Origin: Kosakonia cowanii JCM 10956 = DSM 18146
GTDB lineage: Bacteria; Pseudomonadota; Gammaproteobacteria; Enterobacterales; Enterobacteriaceae
Direction: 5' to 3'
Assembly (NCBI RefSeq): GCF_001975225.1
Contig: NZ_CP019445.1
Coordinates: forward strand, 2,480,001 to 2,544,000
Length of the DNA stretch: 64,000 nt
The position numbers and the translations under genes are program-made. The first letter of the stretch is position 1; each line of letters begins with the position of its first letter. The notes under the pieces are model-generated. The model was not told the DNA's origin, ran no database searches, and was given only the letters and a program-made list of their open reading frames with translations. Positions 26,838-35,715 of the stretch are shown here, piece after piece.

Positions 26838-28943
26838 ATGAACAACCCAGGGAAATACCTTGTTTGGGGCGCGCTCTCGCTTGTTGGCGCGTTTGCCCTC
26901 GGCTATATCGCTCTGAATCGCGGCGAACCGATCAACGCACTCTGGATCGTGGTCGCAGCCGTCTGTATTTACCTCATTGCTTACCGTTTTTATGGTCTCT
27001 ATATCGCCAAAAATGTGCTGCAGGTTGACCCGACGCGCATGACCCCGGCGGTGCGCTACAACGATGGCCTCGACTATGTACCGACAGACAAAAAAGTGCT
27101 GTTCGGTCACCATTTTGCAGCGATTGCAGGCGCAGGCCCGCTGGTTGGCCCGGTGCTGGCGGCGCAGATGGGTTATCTGCCCGGCATGATCTGGATCCTC
27201 GCAGGCGTGGTGTTAGCCGGTGCGGTGCAGGATTTTATGGTGCTCTTTATCTCCACCCGCCGCGACGGGCGCTCCCTTGGCGAGATGGTGAAGGCAGAGA
27301 TGGGGCCGACCGTCGGCGTGATAGCGCTTGTGGCGACCTTTATGATCATGGTGATTATTCTCGCCGTGCTGGCGATGATTGTCGTCAAAGCGCTGACCCA
27401 CAGCCCGTGGGGCACCTATACCGTGGCGTTCACCATTCCGCTGGCGGTATTTATGGGCATCTATATTCGCTACCTGCGCCCGGGGCGTATTGGCGAAGTG
27501 TCGGTGATTGGCCTGGTGCTGCTGGTGTTCGCCATTATCTCCGGCGGTTGGGTCGCCGAAAGCCCGACCTGGGCACCGTGGTTTGATTTCACCGGCGTGC
27601 AGCTCACCTGGATGCTGGTCGGTTACGGTTTTGTCGCCTCGGTGCTGCCGGTGTGGCTGCTGCTGGCCCCGCGCGACTACCTCTCCACCTTCCTGAAAAT
27701 CGGCACCATTATTGGCCTGGCGATTGGCATTCTGATTATGCGCCCGACGCTGACAATGCCCGCGCTGACCAAGTTTGTCGATGGCACCGGCCCGGTGTGG
27801 ACCGGTAATCTCTTCCCGTTCCTCTTTATCACCATCGCCTGCGGCGCGGTCTCCGGCTTCCACGCGCTGATTTCCTCCGGCACTACACCGAAGATGCTCG
27901 CCAGCGAAGGGCAGGCCTGCTTTATCGGCTACGGCGGCATGTTGATGGAGTCGTTTGTGGCGATCATGGCGCTGGTCTCGGCGTGCATTATCGATCCGGG
28001 CGTCTACTTTGCGATGAACAGCCCTATGGCGGTGCTGGCACCGGCGGGCACCACCGATGTGGTGGCGTCTGCGGCGCAGGTGGTGAGCAACTGGGGCTTT
28101 ACCATTACGCCGGATGCGCTGCGGCAGATTGCCGATGAAGTGGGCGAGCAGTCGATCATCTCGCGGGCGGGCGGGGCACCGACGCTGGCGGTCGGCATGG
28201 CCTATATTCTGCACGGCGCGCTCGGCGGCCTGATGGATGTCTCCTTCTGGTATCACTTTGCGATTCTGTTTGAGGCGCTGTTTATTCTGACGGCGGTGGA
28301 TGCCGGAACCCGCGCGGCGCGCTTTATGTTGCAGGATCTGCTGGGGGTCATCTCCCCGACGCTGAAACGCACCGAATCGCTGCCCGCTAACCTGCTTGCC
28401 ACCGCGCTCTGCGTGCTGGCGTGGGGCTACTTCCTGCATCAGGGGGTGGTCGATCCGCTGGGCGGTATCAATACGCTGTGGCCGCTGTTTGGTATCGCCA
28501 ACCAGATGCTGGCTGGCATGGCGCTGATGCTCTGCGCGGTGGTGCTGTTTAAGATGAAGCGCCAGCGCTACGCATGGGTGGCGTTAGTGCCAACGGCCTG
28601 GCTGCTGGTCTGTACGCTTACCGCCGGCTGGCAGAAAACCTTCAGCCCGGACAACAAAGTGGGCTTCCTGGCGATTGCCAATAAGTTCCAGGCGATGATC
28701 GACAGCGGCACTATTCCGGCGCAGTATACCCAGTCTCAACTGGCGCAACTGGTGTTTAACAACCGCCTCGATGCCGGGTTAACGCTCTTCTTTATGGTCG
28801 TGGTGGTGGTACTCGCCTTCTACTCGCTGAAGACCGCGCTGGCGGCGCTGAAAGCGGATCACCCGACGGCGCAAGAGACGCCTTACGAAGCGATGCCGGA
28901 CAACGTTGATCAGGTTGTGGCGCGCGCCAAAAACGCGCATTAA
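26838..28943 (+). CDS. cstA: CstA carbon-starvation / pyruvate transporter
   Basis: A 701-residue inner-membrane transporter of the CstA/BtsT family with many hydrophobic helices. Family blocks include [75 protein letters not shown] and [19 protein letters not shown]. Known roles in E. coli are peptide or pyruvate uptake under carbon starvation. It starts at an ATG preceded by a modest ribosome site (ACGGATAACCGCT). It forms an operon with ybdD 14 bases downstream and follows the ent operon as in E. coli. Confidence 0.96.
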   Translation: MNNPGKYLVWGALSLVGAFALGYIALNRGEPINALWIVVAAVCIYLIAYRFYGLYIAKNVLQVDPTRMTPAVRYNDGLDYVPTDKKVLFGHHFAAIAGAGPLVGPVLAAQMGYLPGMIWILAGVVLAGAVQDFMVLFISTRRDGRSLGEMVKAEMGPTVGVIALVATFMIMVIILAVLAMIVVKALTHSPWGTYTVAFTIPLAVFMGIYIRYLRPGRIGEVSVIGLVLLVFAIISGGWVAESPTWAPWFDFTGVQLTWMLVGYGFVASVLPVWLLLAPRDYLSTFLKIGTIIGLAIGILIMRPTLTMPALTKFVDGTGPVWTGNLFPFLFITIACGAVSGFHALISSGTTPKMLASEGQACFIGYGGMLMESFVAIMALVSACIIDPGVYFAMNSPMAVLAPAGTTDVVASAAQVVSNWGFTITPDALRQIADEVGEQSIISRAGGAPTLAVGMAYILHGALGGLMDVSFWYHFAILFEALFILTAVDAGTRAARFMLQDLLGVISPTLKRTESLPANLLATALCVLAWGYFLHQGVVDPLGGINTLWPLFGIANQMLAGMALMLCAVVLFKMKRQRYAWVALVPTAWLLVCTLTAGWQKTFSPDNKVGFLAIANKFQAMIDSGTIPAQYTQSQLAQLVFNNRLDAGLTLFFMVVVVVLAFYSLKTALAALKADHPTAQETPYEAMPDNVDQVVARAKNAH

Positions 28944-28957
28944 GCGAAGGAGCAGAT

Positions 28958-29155
28958 ATGTTCGATACGCTCTCAAAAGCGGGCAAATACTTAGGCCAGG
29001 CGGCAAAGATGATGATTGGCGTGCCGGATTATGACAACTACGTTGAGCATATGCGCGTCACTCATCCGGACCAGATACCGATGACCTATGAGGAGTTTTT
29101 CCGTGAGCGCCAGGATGCGCGCTACGGTGGCAAAGGCGGCGCACGCTGCTGTTAA
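28958..29155 (+). CDS. ybdD: YbdD/YjiX family small protein
   Basis: A 65-residue cytoplasmic protein always found next to CstA/BtsT transporters and implicated in their function. Signatures are [49 protein letters not shown], and a Cys-Cys end. The ribosome site AAGGAG precedes the ATG, and a strong terminator follows directly. Confidence 0.95.
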   Translation: MFDTLSKAGKYLGQAAKMMIGVPDYDNYVEHMRVTHPDQIPMTYEEFFRERQDARYGGKGGARCC

Positions 29156-29158
29156 CGA

Positions 29159-29190
29159 AAAAAGGCGGCACACTGTGCCGCCTTTTTTTG
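29159..29190 (+). terminator. Terminator of cstA-ybdD
   Basis: The sequence AAAGGCGGCACACTGTGCCGCC followed by seven T's forms a long stem with a short loop. It is A-rich on the left and T-rich on the right, so it can also serve the convergent dehydrogenase gene ending at 29198. Confidence 0.92.
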
Positions 29191-29197
29191 CCGCTCA

Positions 29198-29941
29198 TCA
29201 GGCATTGGTTCCGCCATCCACCACAATATCCGCGCCGGTAATATGCTTCGCCGCCGGGCTGGCAAGAAACGCCACCGCTTCGGCAATATCCTGTGGCTCG
29301 CCGTAGTGGCCTAACGCCGTGAAACTGCGCTGCGCATCTGCCTGCGCGCCATCCGCCGGGTTCATATCGCTGTCCGTCGAGCCGGGTTTTACCATATTGA
29401 CCGTGATGCCGCGCGCGCCCAGATCCCGCGCCAGCCCGCGCGTCAGGGAGTTAAGCGCCGATTTGGTCATGGAATAAATCGTGACGCCTTTAAACGGCAC
29501 CTGGTCGGAGAGGTTACTGCCGATGTTAATAATGCGCGCGCCATCCGGCAGGTGTGCCAGCGCCGCCTGGGTGGTATAGACCACGCCGCGAATATTGACG
29601 TTGATCAGTGCATCGATATCCTCTTGCGACATTGACTCCAGCGACCCGCCGCGCGCAATCCCGGCGTTATTGACCAGAATATCCAGCCCGCCCAGCTGCA
29701 CCACCGCCTGTGCAACGGAGTCCTGCGCCGCCTGCGGGTTGGCGCTGTCGGCCTGGATGGCGACGCCGTTGCGCCCAAGCGCGCGGATCGCTTCAGCAAC
29801 CGCTTCGGCTTTCTCTGCCGATTTTTCATAGGTGATGGCGACATCCGCCCCGGCGCGCGCCAGCGTTAAAGCGATGGCTTTGCCGATACCCCGGCTGGCG
29901 CCAGTGACCAGCCCGCGTTTACCTGACAGTGAATATGACAT
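29198..29941 (-). CDS. Short-chain dehydrogenase, BdcA-like
   Basis: A 247-residue SDR oxidoreductase with TGASRGIGKAIALTLA (NAD(P) binding), LVNNAGIARGG, catalytic INIGSNLSDQ...YSMTKSAL (Tyr-x3-Lys) and the end TGADIVVDGGTNA. The region GLARDLGARGITVNMVKPGSTDSDMNPADG resembles E. coli BdcA, a c-di-GMP-binding SDR linked to biofilm dispersal, but generic SDR function is equally possible. The ATG at 29941 was chosen for the CCAGGAG ribosome site 6 bases upstream. It is divergent from a TetR gene, as bdcA is from bdcR, with a palindrome between them. Confidence 0.85.
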   Translation of the reverse strand: MSYSLSGKRGLVTGASRGIGKAIALTLARAGADVAITYEKSAEKAEAVAEAIRALGRNGVAIQADSANPQAAQDSVAQAVVQLGGLDILVNNAGIARGGSLESMSQEDIDALINVNIRGVVYTTQAALAHLPDGARIINIGSNLSDQVPFKGVTIYSMTKSALNSLTRGLARDLGARGITVNMVKPGSTDSDMNPADGAQADAQRSFTALGHYGEPQDIAEAVAFLASPAAKHITGADIVVDGGTNA

Positions 29942-29954
29942 GATGACTCCTGGA

Positions 29955-29976
29955 TTATGTGTCGATTGATACATAA
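29955..29976. promoter_or_regulatory. Palindromic operator candidate for the TetR regulator
   Basis: TTATGTGTC-GATT-GATACATAA has 9-base arms with one mismatch and lies 14 bases before the dehydrogenase start in the divergent region. TetR proteins usually bind such palindromes in their divergent promoters. Confidence 0.6.
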
Positions 29977-30048
29977 TTAAAATAATCAGGCTTCCATCTA
30001 TTCGTCAATATTATTAATATACCGATCAGCACAAAATGTGAGGAGCCG

Positions 30049-30642
30049 ATGATGAGCCGGGGAAGACCGCGCGAGTTTGATCGAACAGAAGCGCTGAACA
30101 AGGCGATGTTGCTCTTCTGGCGCAAGGGGTATACCGCCACCTCGATGAGCGATCTCTATGAGGCGATGGGCATTAAGTCGCCGAGCCTCTATGCGGCGTT
30201 CGGCAGTAAAGAGAACCTCTACGATGAGGTGTTGCAGCACTACGAGCAGTGTGTTGCGCCGCTGATTTGGGGCGATATGGAGCAGGAGCCCTCGCCAAAA
30301 CGCGCTGTCGCAAGCTGGCTTGAACGCTCAGCCGACATGCTGACGCGCTGCGATCTGCCGCACGGCTGCATGGTGACGCTCTCCGCTGTCGCCAGCGAAG
30401 GTAACGATCGCCTTGGTCAACGTGTGCAGGCTATGCGCAACGGCGGGATGGCATTACTGAAAGCGCGTCTGGCGCAGGCACAAGCGCAGGGCGAACTGCC
30501 CGCCGATACCGATATTGATGCCCTGACCCGGCTTTACACCAGCATCCAGCAGGGGATGTCGATCCAGGCGCGCGACGGCGCCAGCCGCGAAACGCTGCTC
30601 GGTATCGCCCGCATGGCGATGGGGCTATGGCCAACGGAATAA
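30049..30642 (+). CDS. TetR family regulator, BdcR-like
   Basis: A 197-residue repressor. The N-terminal helix-turn-helix is typical: GRPREFDRTEALNKAMLLFWRKGYTATSMSDLYEAMGIKSPSLYAAFGSKENLYDEVL-type order (residues about 4-60). The C-terminal ligand domain has HGCMVTLSAVASEG. Two ATGs at 30049 and 30052 follow GAGGAG; either may be used. It probably represses itself and the divergent dehydrogenase. The inducer is unknown. Confidence 0.88.
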   Translation: MMSRGRPREFDRTEALNKAMLLFWRKGYTATSMSDLYEAMGIKSPSLYAAFGSKENLYDEVLQHYEQCVAPLIWGDMEQEPSPKRAVASWLERSADMLTRCDLPHGCMVTLSAVASEGNDRLGQRVQAMRNGGMALLKARLAQAQAQGELPADTDIDALTRLYTSIQQGMSIQARDGASRETLLGIARMAMGLWPTE

Positions 30643-30656
30643 ATACCGGTGGTTTG

Positions 30657-30762
30657 TAGGCCGGATAAGCGTGAGCGCCATCCGGCGATGGGTGCAGCAT
30701 GTTGCCACGGTGGACGAGGTTCTGTAGGCCGGATAAGGCGCAGCCGCCATCCGGCAATGGGT
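30657..30762. repeat. Two REP units before repeat copy B
   Basis: REP palindromes at about 30657-30692 and 30724-30760 in the same orientation, the second ending 18 bases before the 300-bp repeat. Confidence 0.85.
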
Positions 30763-30779
30763 CTGGTATGTGGCATATT

Positions 30780-31089
30780 GTGGAAGGGTTCCGTTCACCA
30801 GGTGTTGGGCGGAATGTTTTTATCACCGGTGCGGTGAACGGGACAAGGGAAGCGGCCGCGCTCCCCTTGTCAATCCCCGCGGCCCCGCAAGGAAATCGGT
30901 GCTGCGCACTGCGCTCACCTCCCGCGTGCCTGACTGCGGCCGGCTCGACTCGGCTTGCTCGCCCCTACGGACTCGCTCCATGCCTCGGTTCGCCTCTGTC
31001 CGCCATCCATGGCGTCCAGACCTTGTCATTCCCGCTTCGGTTCGCCGATTTCAGCGGGGACACAACCCCTCGCTGCGAGACCGCAGATA
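30780..31089 (+). repeat. Dispersed ~300-bp GC-rich repeat, copy B
   Basis: Second copy of the element at 15888. It carries the inverted pair CCGTTCACC / GGTGAACGG near its left end, the hairpin CAAGGGAAGC...GCTCCCCTTG, and all the conserved blocks through GCCGATTTCAGCGGGGACAC. It shares with copy C the end ACAACCCCTCGCTGCGAGACCG. The left flank (GTATGTGGCAT with a REP before it) is also shared with copy C, so the duplicated unit includes the REP. Open frames within are composition artefacts. Confidence 0.87.
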
Positions 31090-31121
31090 AAAGCAAAAAC
31101 GGTATCGCTGGAGCTGCGTTT

Positions 31122-31158
31122 TTGTAGGCCGGATATGGCGAAGCCGCCATCCGGCATG
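31122..31158. repeat. REP unit after repeat copy B
   Basis: TGTAGGCCGGATATGGCG with its complement CGCCATCCGGCA, slightly decayed, closing the REP-flanked copy B. Confidence 0.75.
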
Positions 31159-31259
31159 TGATCCCGTCTCCATTTCCGGATTGTGCGAAAGCACGTATGC
31201 CGCCAAAAATGTTAAATACGCCGATAAAATCACATTTATTAAACATGTCATCGTGACAG

Positions 31260-31293
31260 GTCGATTGCATCGACATATTATCAGCATATGTCG
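31260..31293. promoter_or_regulatory. Palindromes upstream of the Fic gene
   Basis: Two adjacent inverted repeats, GTCGA-N5-TCGAC (31260-31274) and CGACATAT-N7-ATATGTCG (31271-31293, perfect 8-base arms), lie 24 bases before the Fic start in an AT-rich promoter region. They look like binding sites for a dimeric regulator, possibly the Fic protein itself through its C-terminal winged helix. Confidence 0.5.
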
Positions 31294-31316
31294 ATAAAAA
31301 TGGATTTTGTAAACAT

Positions 31317-32393
31317 ATGCGCTGGGATCCGACCATACCCTATAACGCTTTACCGATGCTGCCGCCCAACGTGGAGGAGATTGAGACCCGCAAGGTACTT
31401 AAGGCCTGCATAAAGGCGCGTGCTGCACTGGCAGAGTTGAACACGGCAGGGGAGTTAATTCCCGATCAGGGATTATTGATTAACCTCCTTCCTCTACTTG
31501 AAGCAAAGGACTCCTCGCGCATCGAAAATATCGTGACCACCAGCGACCAGCTCTTCCAGTACGCTGATCAGGCCGAGAACGCCGATCCCGCAACAAAAGA
31601 GGCGTTACGTTACCGGACTGCATTGCACGATGGCTTTACTTACCTGAGCAGTTACCCGTTGTGTACTAACACTGCGATCGCTATCTGCACCACGCTACGC
31701 GGCGTACAAACGGATATTCGTAAAACCCCGGGAACGGTATTACGCGATCAGAACAGTGACGTGGTTTATACCCCTCCGGTAGGTGAAGCGGCTATTCGCG
31801 ATCTGCTGGCGAACTGGGAACGTTTCATCCATGCCGATGATGACCTGGATCCGCTGATAAAAATGGCGATTTCACACTACCAATTTGAGTGTATTCACCC
31901 CTTTCCGGACGGAAATGGCAGAACAGGCCGAATCCTGAATATTTTGTACCTGATTCAGAGTGAATTGCTCTCGCTGCCTATCCTTTACCTCTCTCGGTTT
32001 ATCCTGGAAAGGCGCGATCGCTATTACACGCTCCTGCGTGACGTGACCGCCGAAGGTCGCTGGGAGGCGTGGATCTTATTTATGCTGGAAGCGATAGAAA
32101 ACACGGCGCGCTGGACCAAGAAAAAAATCGCCATCATTCGTGAACTGATGGTGGATACGACACAATTTGTGCGTGAGCGACTGCCAAAAATCTATACCCA
32201 TGAGTTGATGCAAATACTTTTTGCACAGCCCTACTGTCGGATAGATAACCTTGTAAAAGGGCAAGTGGCTAAGCGCCAGACTGCATCGCTCTACCTTAAG
32301 CAGTTAGCAGACATAGGCGTGCTGGAGGAGATGAGCGTGGGGCGCGAAAAACTCTACCTCAATACACGGCTATTGCAGGAGTTAAATAACTAA
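31317..32393 (+). CDS. Fic-domain AMP-transferase with C-terminal winged helix
   Basis: A 358-residue class II Fic protein, which transfers AMP to hydroxyl groups of target proteins. It has a Fic N-terminal region with the inhibitory-helix motif SSRIEN (about residues 65-70), the catalytic HPFPDGNGRTGR loop (His about 194), and a C-terminal region (about 285-358) resembling a winged helix (KRQTASLYLKQLADIGVL). All catalytic residues appear intact. The ATG at 31317 lacks a good ribosome site, so the start is uncertain. It stands alone, less GC-rich than its neighbours, between two direct 300-bp repeats, suggesting acquisition. Confidence 0.88.
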   Translation: MRWDPTIPYNALPMLPPNVEEIETRKVLKACIKARAALAELNTAGELIPDQGLLINLLPLLEAKDSSRIENIVTTSDQLFQYADQAENADPATKEALRYRTALHDGFTYLSSYPLCTNTAIAICTTLRGVQTDIRKTPGTVLRDQNSDVVYTPPVGEAAIRDLLANWERFIHADDDLDPLIKMAISHYQFECIHPFPDGNGRTGRILNILYLIQSELLSLPILYLSRFILERRDRYYTLLRDVTAEGRWEAWILFMLEAIENTARWTKKKIAIIRELMVDTTQFVRERLPKIYTHELMQILFAQPYCRIDNLVKGQVAKRQTASLYLKQLADIGVLEEMSVGREKLYLNTRLLQELNN

Positions 32394-32428
32394 TTGCCGC
32401 GAGTCAGCTCTCCCACGCTGTTCTCCTG

Positions 32429-32513
32429 CCGGATGGCGCGTGCCGCTTATCCGGCCTACCAATCGCTCCGACCCCGTAGGCCGGATAAGGCGTAGCCGCC
32501 ATCCGGCGATGGG
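32429..32513. repeat. Two REP units before repeat copy C
   Basis: REP palindromes in opposite orientation at about 32429-32461 and 32476-32512, separated by 15 bases, forming a BIME. Confidence 0.85.
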
Positions 32514-32531
32514 CCTGGTATGTGGCATTTT

Positions 32532-32820
32532 GTGGAAGGGTTCCGTTCACCAGGCGCTGGGGAGTTTCATTAACTCCTTATGCGGTGAACGGGGCAAGGG
32601 AAGCGGCCGCGCTCCCCTTGTCAATCCCCGCGGTCCCGCGAGGAAATCGGTGCTGCGCACTGCGCTCACCTCCCGCGTGCCTGACGGCGGTCGGCTCGAC
32701 TCGCCGTCCTGGCTCGGTTCGCCTCTGTCCGCCATCCATGGCGTCCAGACCTTGTCATTCACGCTTCGGTTCGCCGATTTCAGCGGGGACACAACCCCTC
32801 GCTGCGAGACCGGAGGTAAA
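32532..32820 (+). repeat. Dispersed ~300-bp GC-rich repeat, copy C
   Basis: Third copy of the element, direct orientation relative to A and B. It is shorter by about 20 bases because of a deletion around the GACTCGC...CTCGGTTCGCC segment. The 3' end ACAACCCCTCGCTGCGAGACCG is as in copy B. Together with copy B it brackets the Fic gene. Confidence 0.87.
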
Positions 32821-32851
32821 GGCAATATCGGTGTTGCTGAAAGCACGCTGT

Positions 32852-32942
32852 TGTAGGCCGGATAAGGCGTAGCCGCCATCAGGCAATCGGTGCCGCGGTG
32901 ATAATGCCGGATGGCGCGTAAACGCTTATCCGGCCTACGGGA
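32852..32942. repeat. Two REP units after repeat copy C
   Basis: REP palindromes at about 32852-32887 (one base changed, CATCAGGCAA) and 32906-32940 in opposite orientation, just after the hcxA stop. Confidence 0.8.
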
Positions 32943-32958
32943 TTGGCGCGTTTGCAAT

Positions 32959-34047
32959 TTACCGCGCGAAGGTCTCCACCTTCTCAAACGCCGCATAGAG
33001 TTTGTCGGCGCTGACAGCCACCGGCAGAGCATGGATCGACTCCACCGGGCGCAGGGTATGGGCGATCACCTTATCCAGCTCGGCACGGTTGTGAATATCC
33101 ACCTCCAGCTCTGCAAGCGTAGTCGGCAGGTTGAAACGCTGATAGGCCGCCACAAGCTGCGCCAGCACGTCGTCCTGGGCGAGCAGGGCGCTCTGCACCA
33201 GAATGCCGTAGGCGACTTTCGTGCCGTGCAGGAACTTCTCCGTTTGCGGCAGCACCGTCAGCCCGTTATGCACCGCATGTGCCGCCGCCACGCGGGTATA
33301 GCGCTCGCCAAGCCCGCCGACCATGCCGCCACCGGCGATAATCGCATCCACCACATCGCGAAGCGCCTGCGTTACTTCTCCACGCTGCTGATCGGCCAGC
33401 GCCGCTTCACTGCTCTCCAGCAGCACATCGCGGATCGCCAGCGCATTATTAATCCCCAGCCGCACCGTCAGCGGTAAGTTTTCCGGCTGCGGCGCCAGCA
33501 CGACCGCTTCATACCACTTCGCCAGCGTATCGCCGATACCCGCCAGCAGGTACTCCACCGGGGCATCAAGGATAATCTGCGGCTCGACCAGCACAAGGAA
33601 GTTAGCGTCATCAAAGATCTCAAAATGGAGCGCCTGACCGGCGTCGTTATACCAGACCGAGAGCGGCGTCCACGCCGCGCAGGTGGCGGCAATGGTCGGG
33701 ATCGCCACCACCGGCAAGCCGAGCCGGCGCGCGACCGCTTTTGCCGTATCCAGCAGAGCGCCGCCGCCAACGCCGATCACCACGCTGCGATCCGCGCCCG
33801 CCTGCTGAACCAGCTCCGTCACATCGTGCTCGCTGCAGTGGCCTTTAAACAGCAGATGCGTGGCGCCAGGCGCGTTAAACGCTTGTGGCAGAAACGGTTT
33901 TGCGGCGGCAAAGGCGCGCTCGCCGTAGATCCACACCGCGCGGGAAAGCTGCTCAGCGGAGTAAAAATCCTCCAGCCGCGCAAGGCTGCCTGCGTGGGAG
34001 TAGTAGTTGGCGGGGCCGGGTACAACGCGGATATCGGTGTTGCTCAT
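32959..34047 (-). CDS. hcxA: Hydroxycarboxylate dehydrogenase HcxA (YbdH)
   Basis: A 362-residue iron/zinc-containing alcohol-dehydrogenase-fold enzyme matching E. coli YbdH/HcxA throughout, which reduces 2-oxo acids such as 2-oxobutyrate and 2-oxoglutarate. Motifs are VIGVGGGALLDTAKAVARRL (nucleotide binding), PTIAATCAAWTPLSVWYND, the metal-ligand Asp in GIGDTLAKWYEAV, and metal-ligand His residues in AAAHAVHNGLTVLPQTEKFLHGTKVAYG. In E. coli it follows cstA-ybdD and is divergent from the methionine aminotransferase ybdL; here it is divergent from a transporter operon with MetJ-like boxes between. Confidence 0.95.
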   Translation of the reverse strand: MSNTDIRVVPGPANYYSHAGSLARLEDFYSAEQLSRAVWIYGERAFAAAKPFLPQAFNAPGATHLLFKGHCSEHDVTELVQQAGADRSVVIGVGGGALLDTAKAVARRLGLPVVAIPTIAATCAAWTPLSVWYNDAGQALHFEIFDDANFLVLVEPQIILDAPVEYLLAGIGDTLAKWYEAVVLAPQPENLPLTVRLGINNALAIRDVLLESSEAALADQQRGEVTQALRDVVDAIIAGGGMVGGLGERYTRVAAAHAVHNGLTVLPQTEKFLHGTKVAYGILVQSALLAQDDVLAQLVAAYQRFNLPTTLAELEVDIHNRAELDKVIAHTLRPVESIHALPVAVSADKLYAAFEKVETFAR

Positions 34048-34082
34048 ATGAGGTGTCCTTAAAGGTGATCGCTAACCCGATG

Positions 34083-34106
34083 TTATGTCTGGACATCCGG
34101 ATGGCT
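34083..34106. promoter_or_regulatory. MetJ operator candidate upstream of transporter operon
   Basis: Three consecutive octamers, TTATGTCT GGACATCC GGATGGCT, each match the MetJ box AGACGTCT at 5 of 8 positions by my count. They lie in the 160-bp divergent region between hcxA and the ABC transporter genes. The match is weaker than at mtnK/mtnA, so this is a candidate. Confidence 0.5.
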
Positions 34107-34209
34107 AATATTATTTCGCTTTAACTTATGCCTTTTCTGTCGTTGCCAGTCAAGCGAGGCTGTGAAAAATTCGCTAAATCAATCTATTAATCGCAGGTAT
34201 TCACGCGCT

Positions 34210-35715
34210 ATGGGAAGCAACCTCCTCGAAATGCGTGGCATGCGCCTCGCCTTTGGCGGCTTCAACGCACTGTCGAATGTCGACCTCACTTTACGGGGCG
34301 GTTCAGTCCATGCCTTAACCGGCGCAAATGGCGCAGGCAAATCGACCCTGATGGCGGTGCTGTGCGGCACTTATGATCATTACGAAGGGGAGATCGCCAT
34401 TAACCATCAGGTGGTGTCGATCCGCTCCCCGCGCGATGCGAAACAGCTCGGCATTCACCTCGTGCAGCAGGAGGTGGACGTTGCGCTGGTACCGGGGCTG
34501 AGCATCGCCGAGAACATCATGCTGGATAAGCTGGCAGAGGGCGGGCACCGCTTTCGCTGGGGTGAGATACGCCGCCAGGCGCGCGACGCGCTGGCACAGC
34601 TCGATGTTGAGTTTGATGTCACCCGCGCTATCGACAGCTGCACGCTGGCGGAAAAACAGCACATCTTACTGGCGCGGGCGCTCTCCCATCACTGCCGCTT
34701 TTTGATCCTCGACGAGCCAACCGCGCCGCTCGATCAGCACGAGAGCGAGCGCTTGTTTACGGTGGTCAGACGCCTGCAACAGCAGGGGATCGGCGTGGTG
34801 TTTATCTCCCATCGCATTCATGAGGTGAAGGCGATTTGCGACACCCTGACGGTGCTGCGCGACGGCAGGCTGGTGGAGTCCGGGCCGATGACGGCGCTAA
34901 GCGGCGAAGAGATTGTTGAGAAGATGCTCGGTCATGAACTAAGCGATATCTACCCGCCCGCGCGGCCGCCGCATAGCGATGAACTGCTGCTCAGCATTGA
35001 TGGCCTGCACGACGAAGGGCTGCTGAAAGATATCTCGCTGCGGCTGCGTAAAGGCGAAATTCTTGGCATCGCTGGCCTGGCGGGCGCAGGCAAAACCGAG
35101 CTGTGCAAAGCCCTGTTTGGTGCGAGCAAAAGCCGTGTTACGCGCGGCGAACTGAACCATCAGCCGTGGCGTCCGCGCGATCCGGCCGATTCGGTATCGC
35201 GCGGCATGGCGCTGGTGCCGGAAGAGCGGCGTAAAGAGGGGATCTTTATCGATGAGCCGGTCAGCATGAACCTCGCCGTCAGCGCCGATCGCACCTTTTC
35301 GCGCTGGGGGATCTTTGCCCATCACCAGGCGTGGCGCTGGGCGCAAGAGGTGATTGCCCGCGTTGGCGTGCGCGCCAGTGGCCCAGGCCAGATACTGCGC
35401 CGCCTCTCCGGCGGCAATCAGCAGAAGGTGGCGATAGGCAAGTGGCTGCGCGGCCAGGCGAACGTGGTGATTTTTGACGAGCCGACCAAAGGCGTCGATG
35501 TGAAGGCAAAAACCGACCTCTTCCAGCTGATCGACGGGCTGGCACGCGAGGGCAAAGGCGTGATTTACGCGTCGGGTGAATTCGCCGAGCTGGTGGGTTT
35601 GTGCGACCGGATTTGTGTGCTGTGGGATGGGCGCATTGTGGCAGAAGTGCAGGGCGAGGATGCCCGCGAAGAGACACTCCTTTACTATTCCACCGGAGGA
35701 ACGGCCCGTGAGTAA
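34210..35715 (+). CDS. Sugar ABC transporter ATPase, RbsA type
   Basis: A 501-residue fused double ATPase of the ribose/simple-sugar importer class. The N-terminal half has Walker A GANGAGKST, LAEKQHILLARAL in place of a canonical signature, and Walker B LILDEPTAPLD. The C-terminal half has GLAGAGKTE as a Walker A variant, LSGGNQQKVAIGKWL, and VIFDEPTKGVD. The ATG at 34210 gives the usual length; a GTG at 34162 would add 16 residues. The gene overlaps the permease start by 8 bases. Given the neighbouring mtnK and mtnA and MetJ-like boxes, I infer 5-methylthioribose as a likely substrate. Confidence 0.88.
   Translation: MGSNLLEMRGMRLAFGGFNALSNVDLTLRGGSVHALTGANGAGKSTLMAVLCGTYDHYEGEIAINHQVVSIRSPRDAKQLGIHLVQQEVDVALVPGLSIAENIMLDKLAEGGHRFRWGEIRRQARDALAQLDVEFDVTRAIDSCTLAEKQHILLARALSHHCRFLILDEPTAPLDQHESERLFTVVRRLQQQGIGVVFISHRIHEVKAICDTLTVLRDGRLVESGPMTALSGEEIVEKMLGHELSDIYPPARPPHSDELLLSIDGLHDEGLLKDISLRLRKGEILGIAGLAGAGKTELCKALFGASKSRVTRGELNHQPWRPRDPADSVSRGMALVPEERRKEGIFIDEPVSMNLAVSADRTFSRWGIFAHHQAWRWAQEVIARVGVRASGPGQILRRLSGGNQQKVAIGKWLRGQANVVIFDEPTKGVDVKAKTDLFQLIDGLAREGKGVIYASGEFAELVGLCDRICVLWDGRIVAEVQGEDAREETLLYYSTGGTARE

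Noticed and set aside
27213..28439. 408-residue antisense frame inside cstA
   Set aside because: Rich in Gln, Arg and His, as expected of the complement of a GC-rich membrane-protein gene; cstA itself is unambiguous.
32547..33032. 161-residue frame across repeat copy C
   Set aside because: It crosses the repeat, a REP and the hcxA end, and the frame is not conserved between repeat copies.
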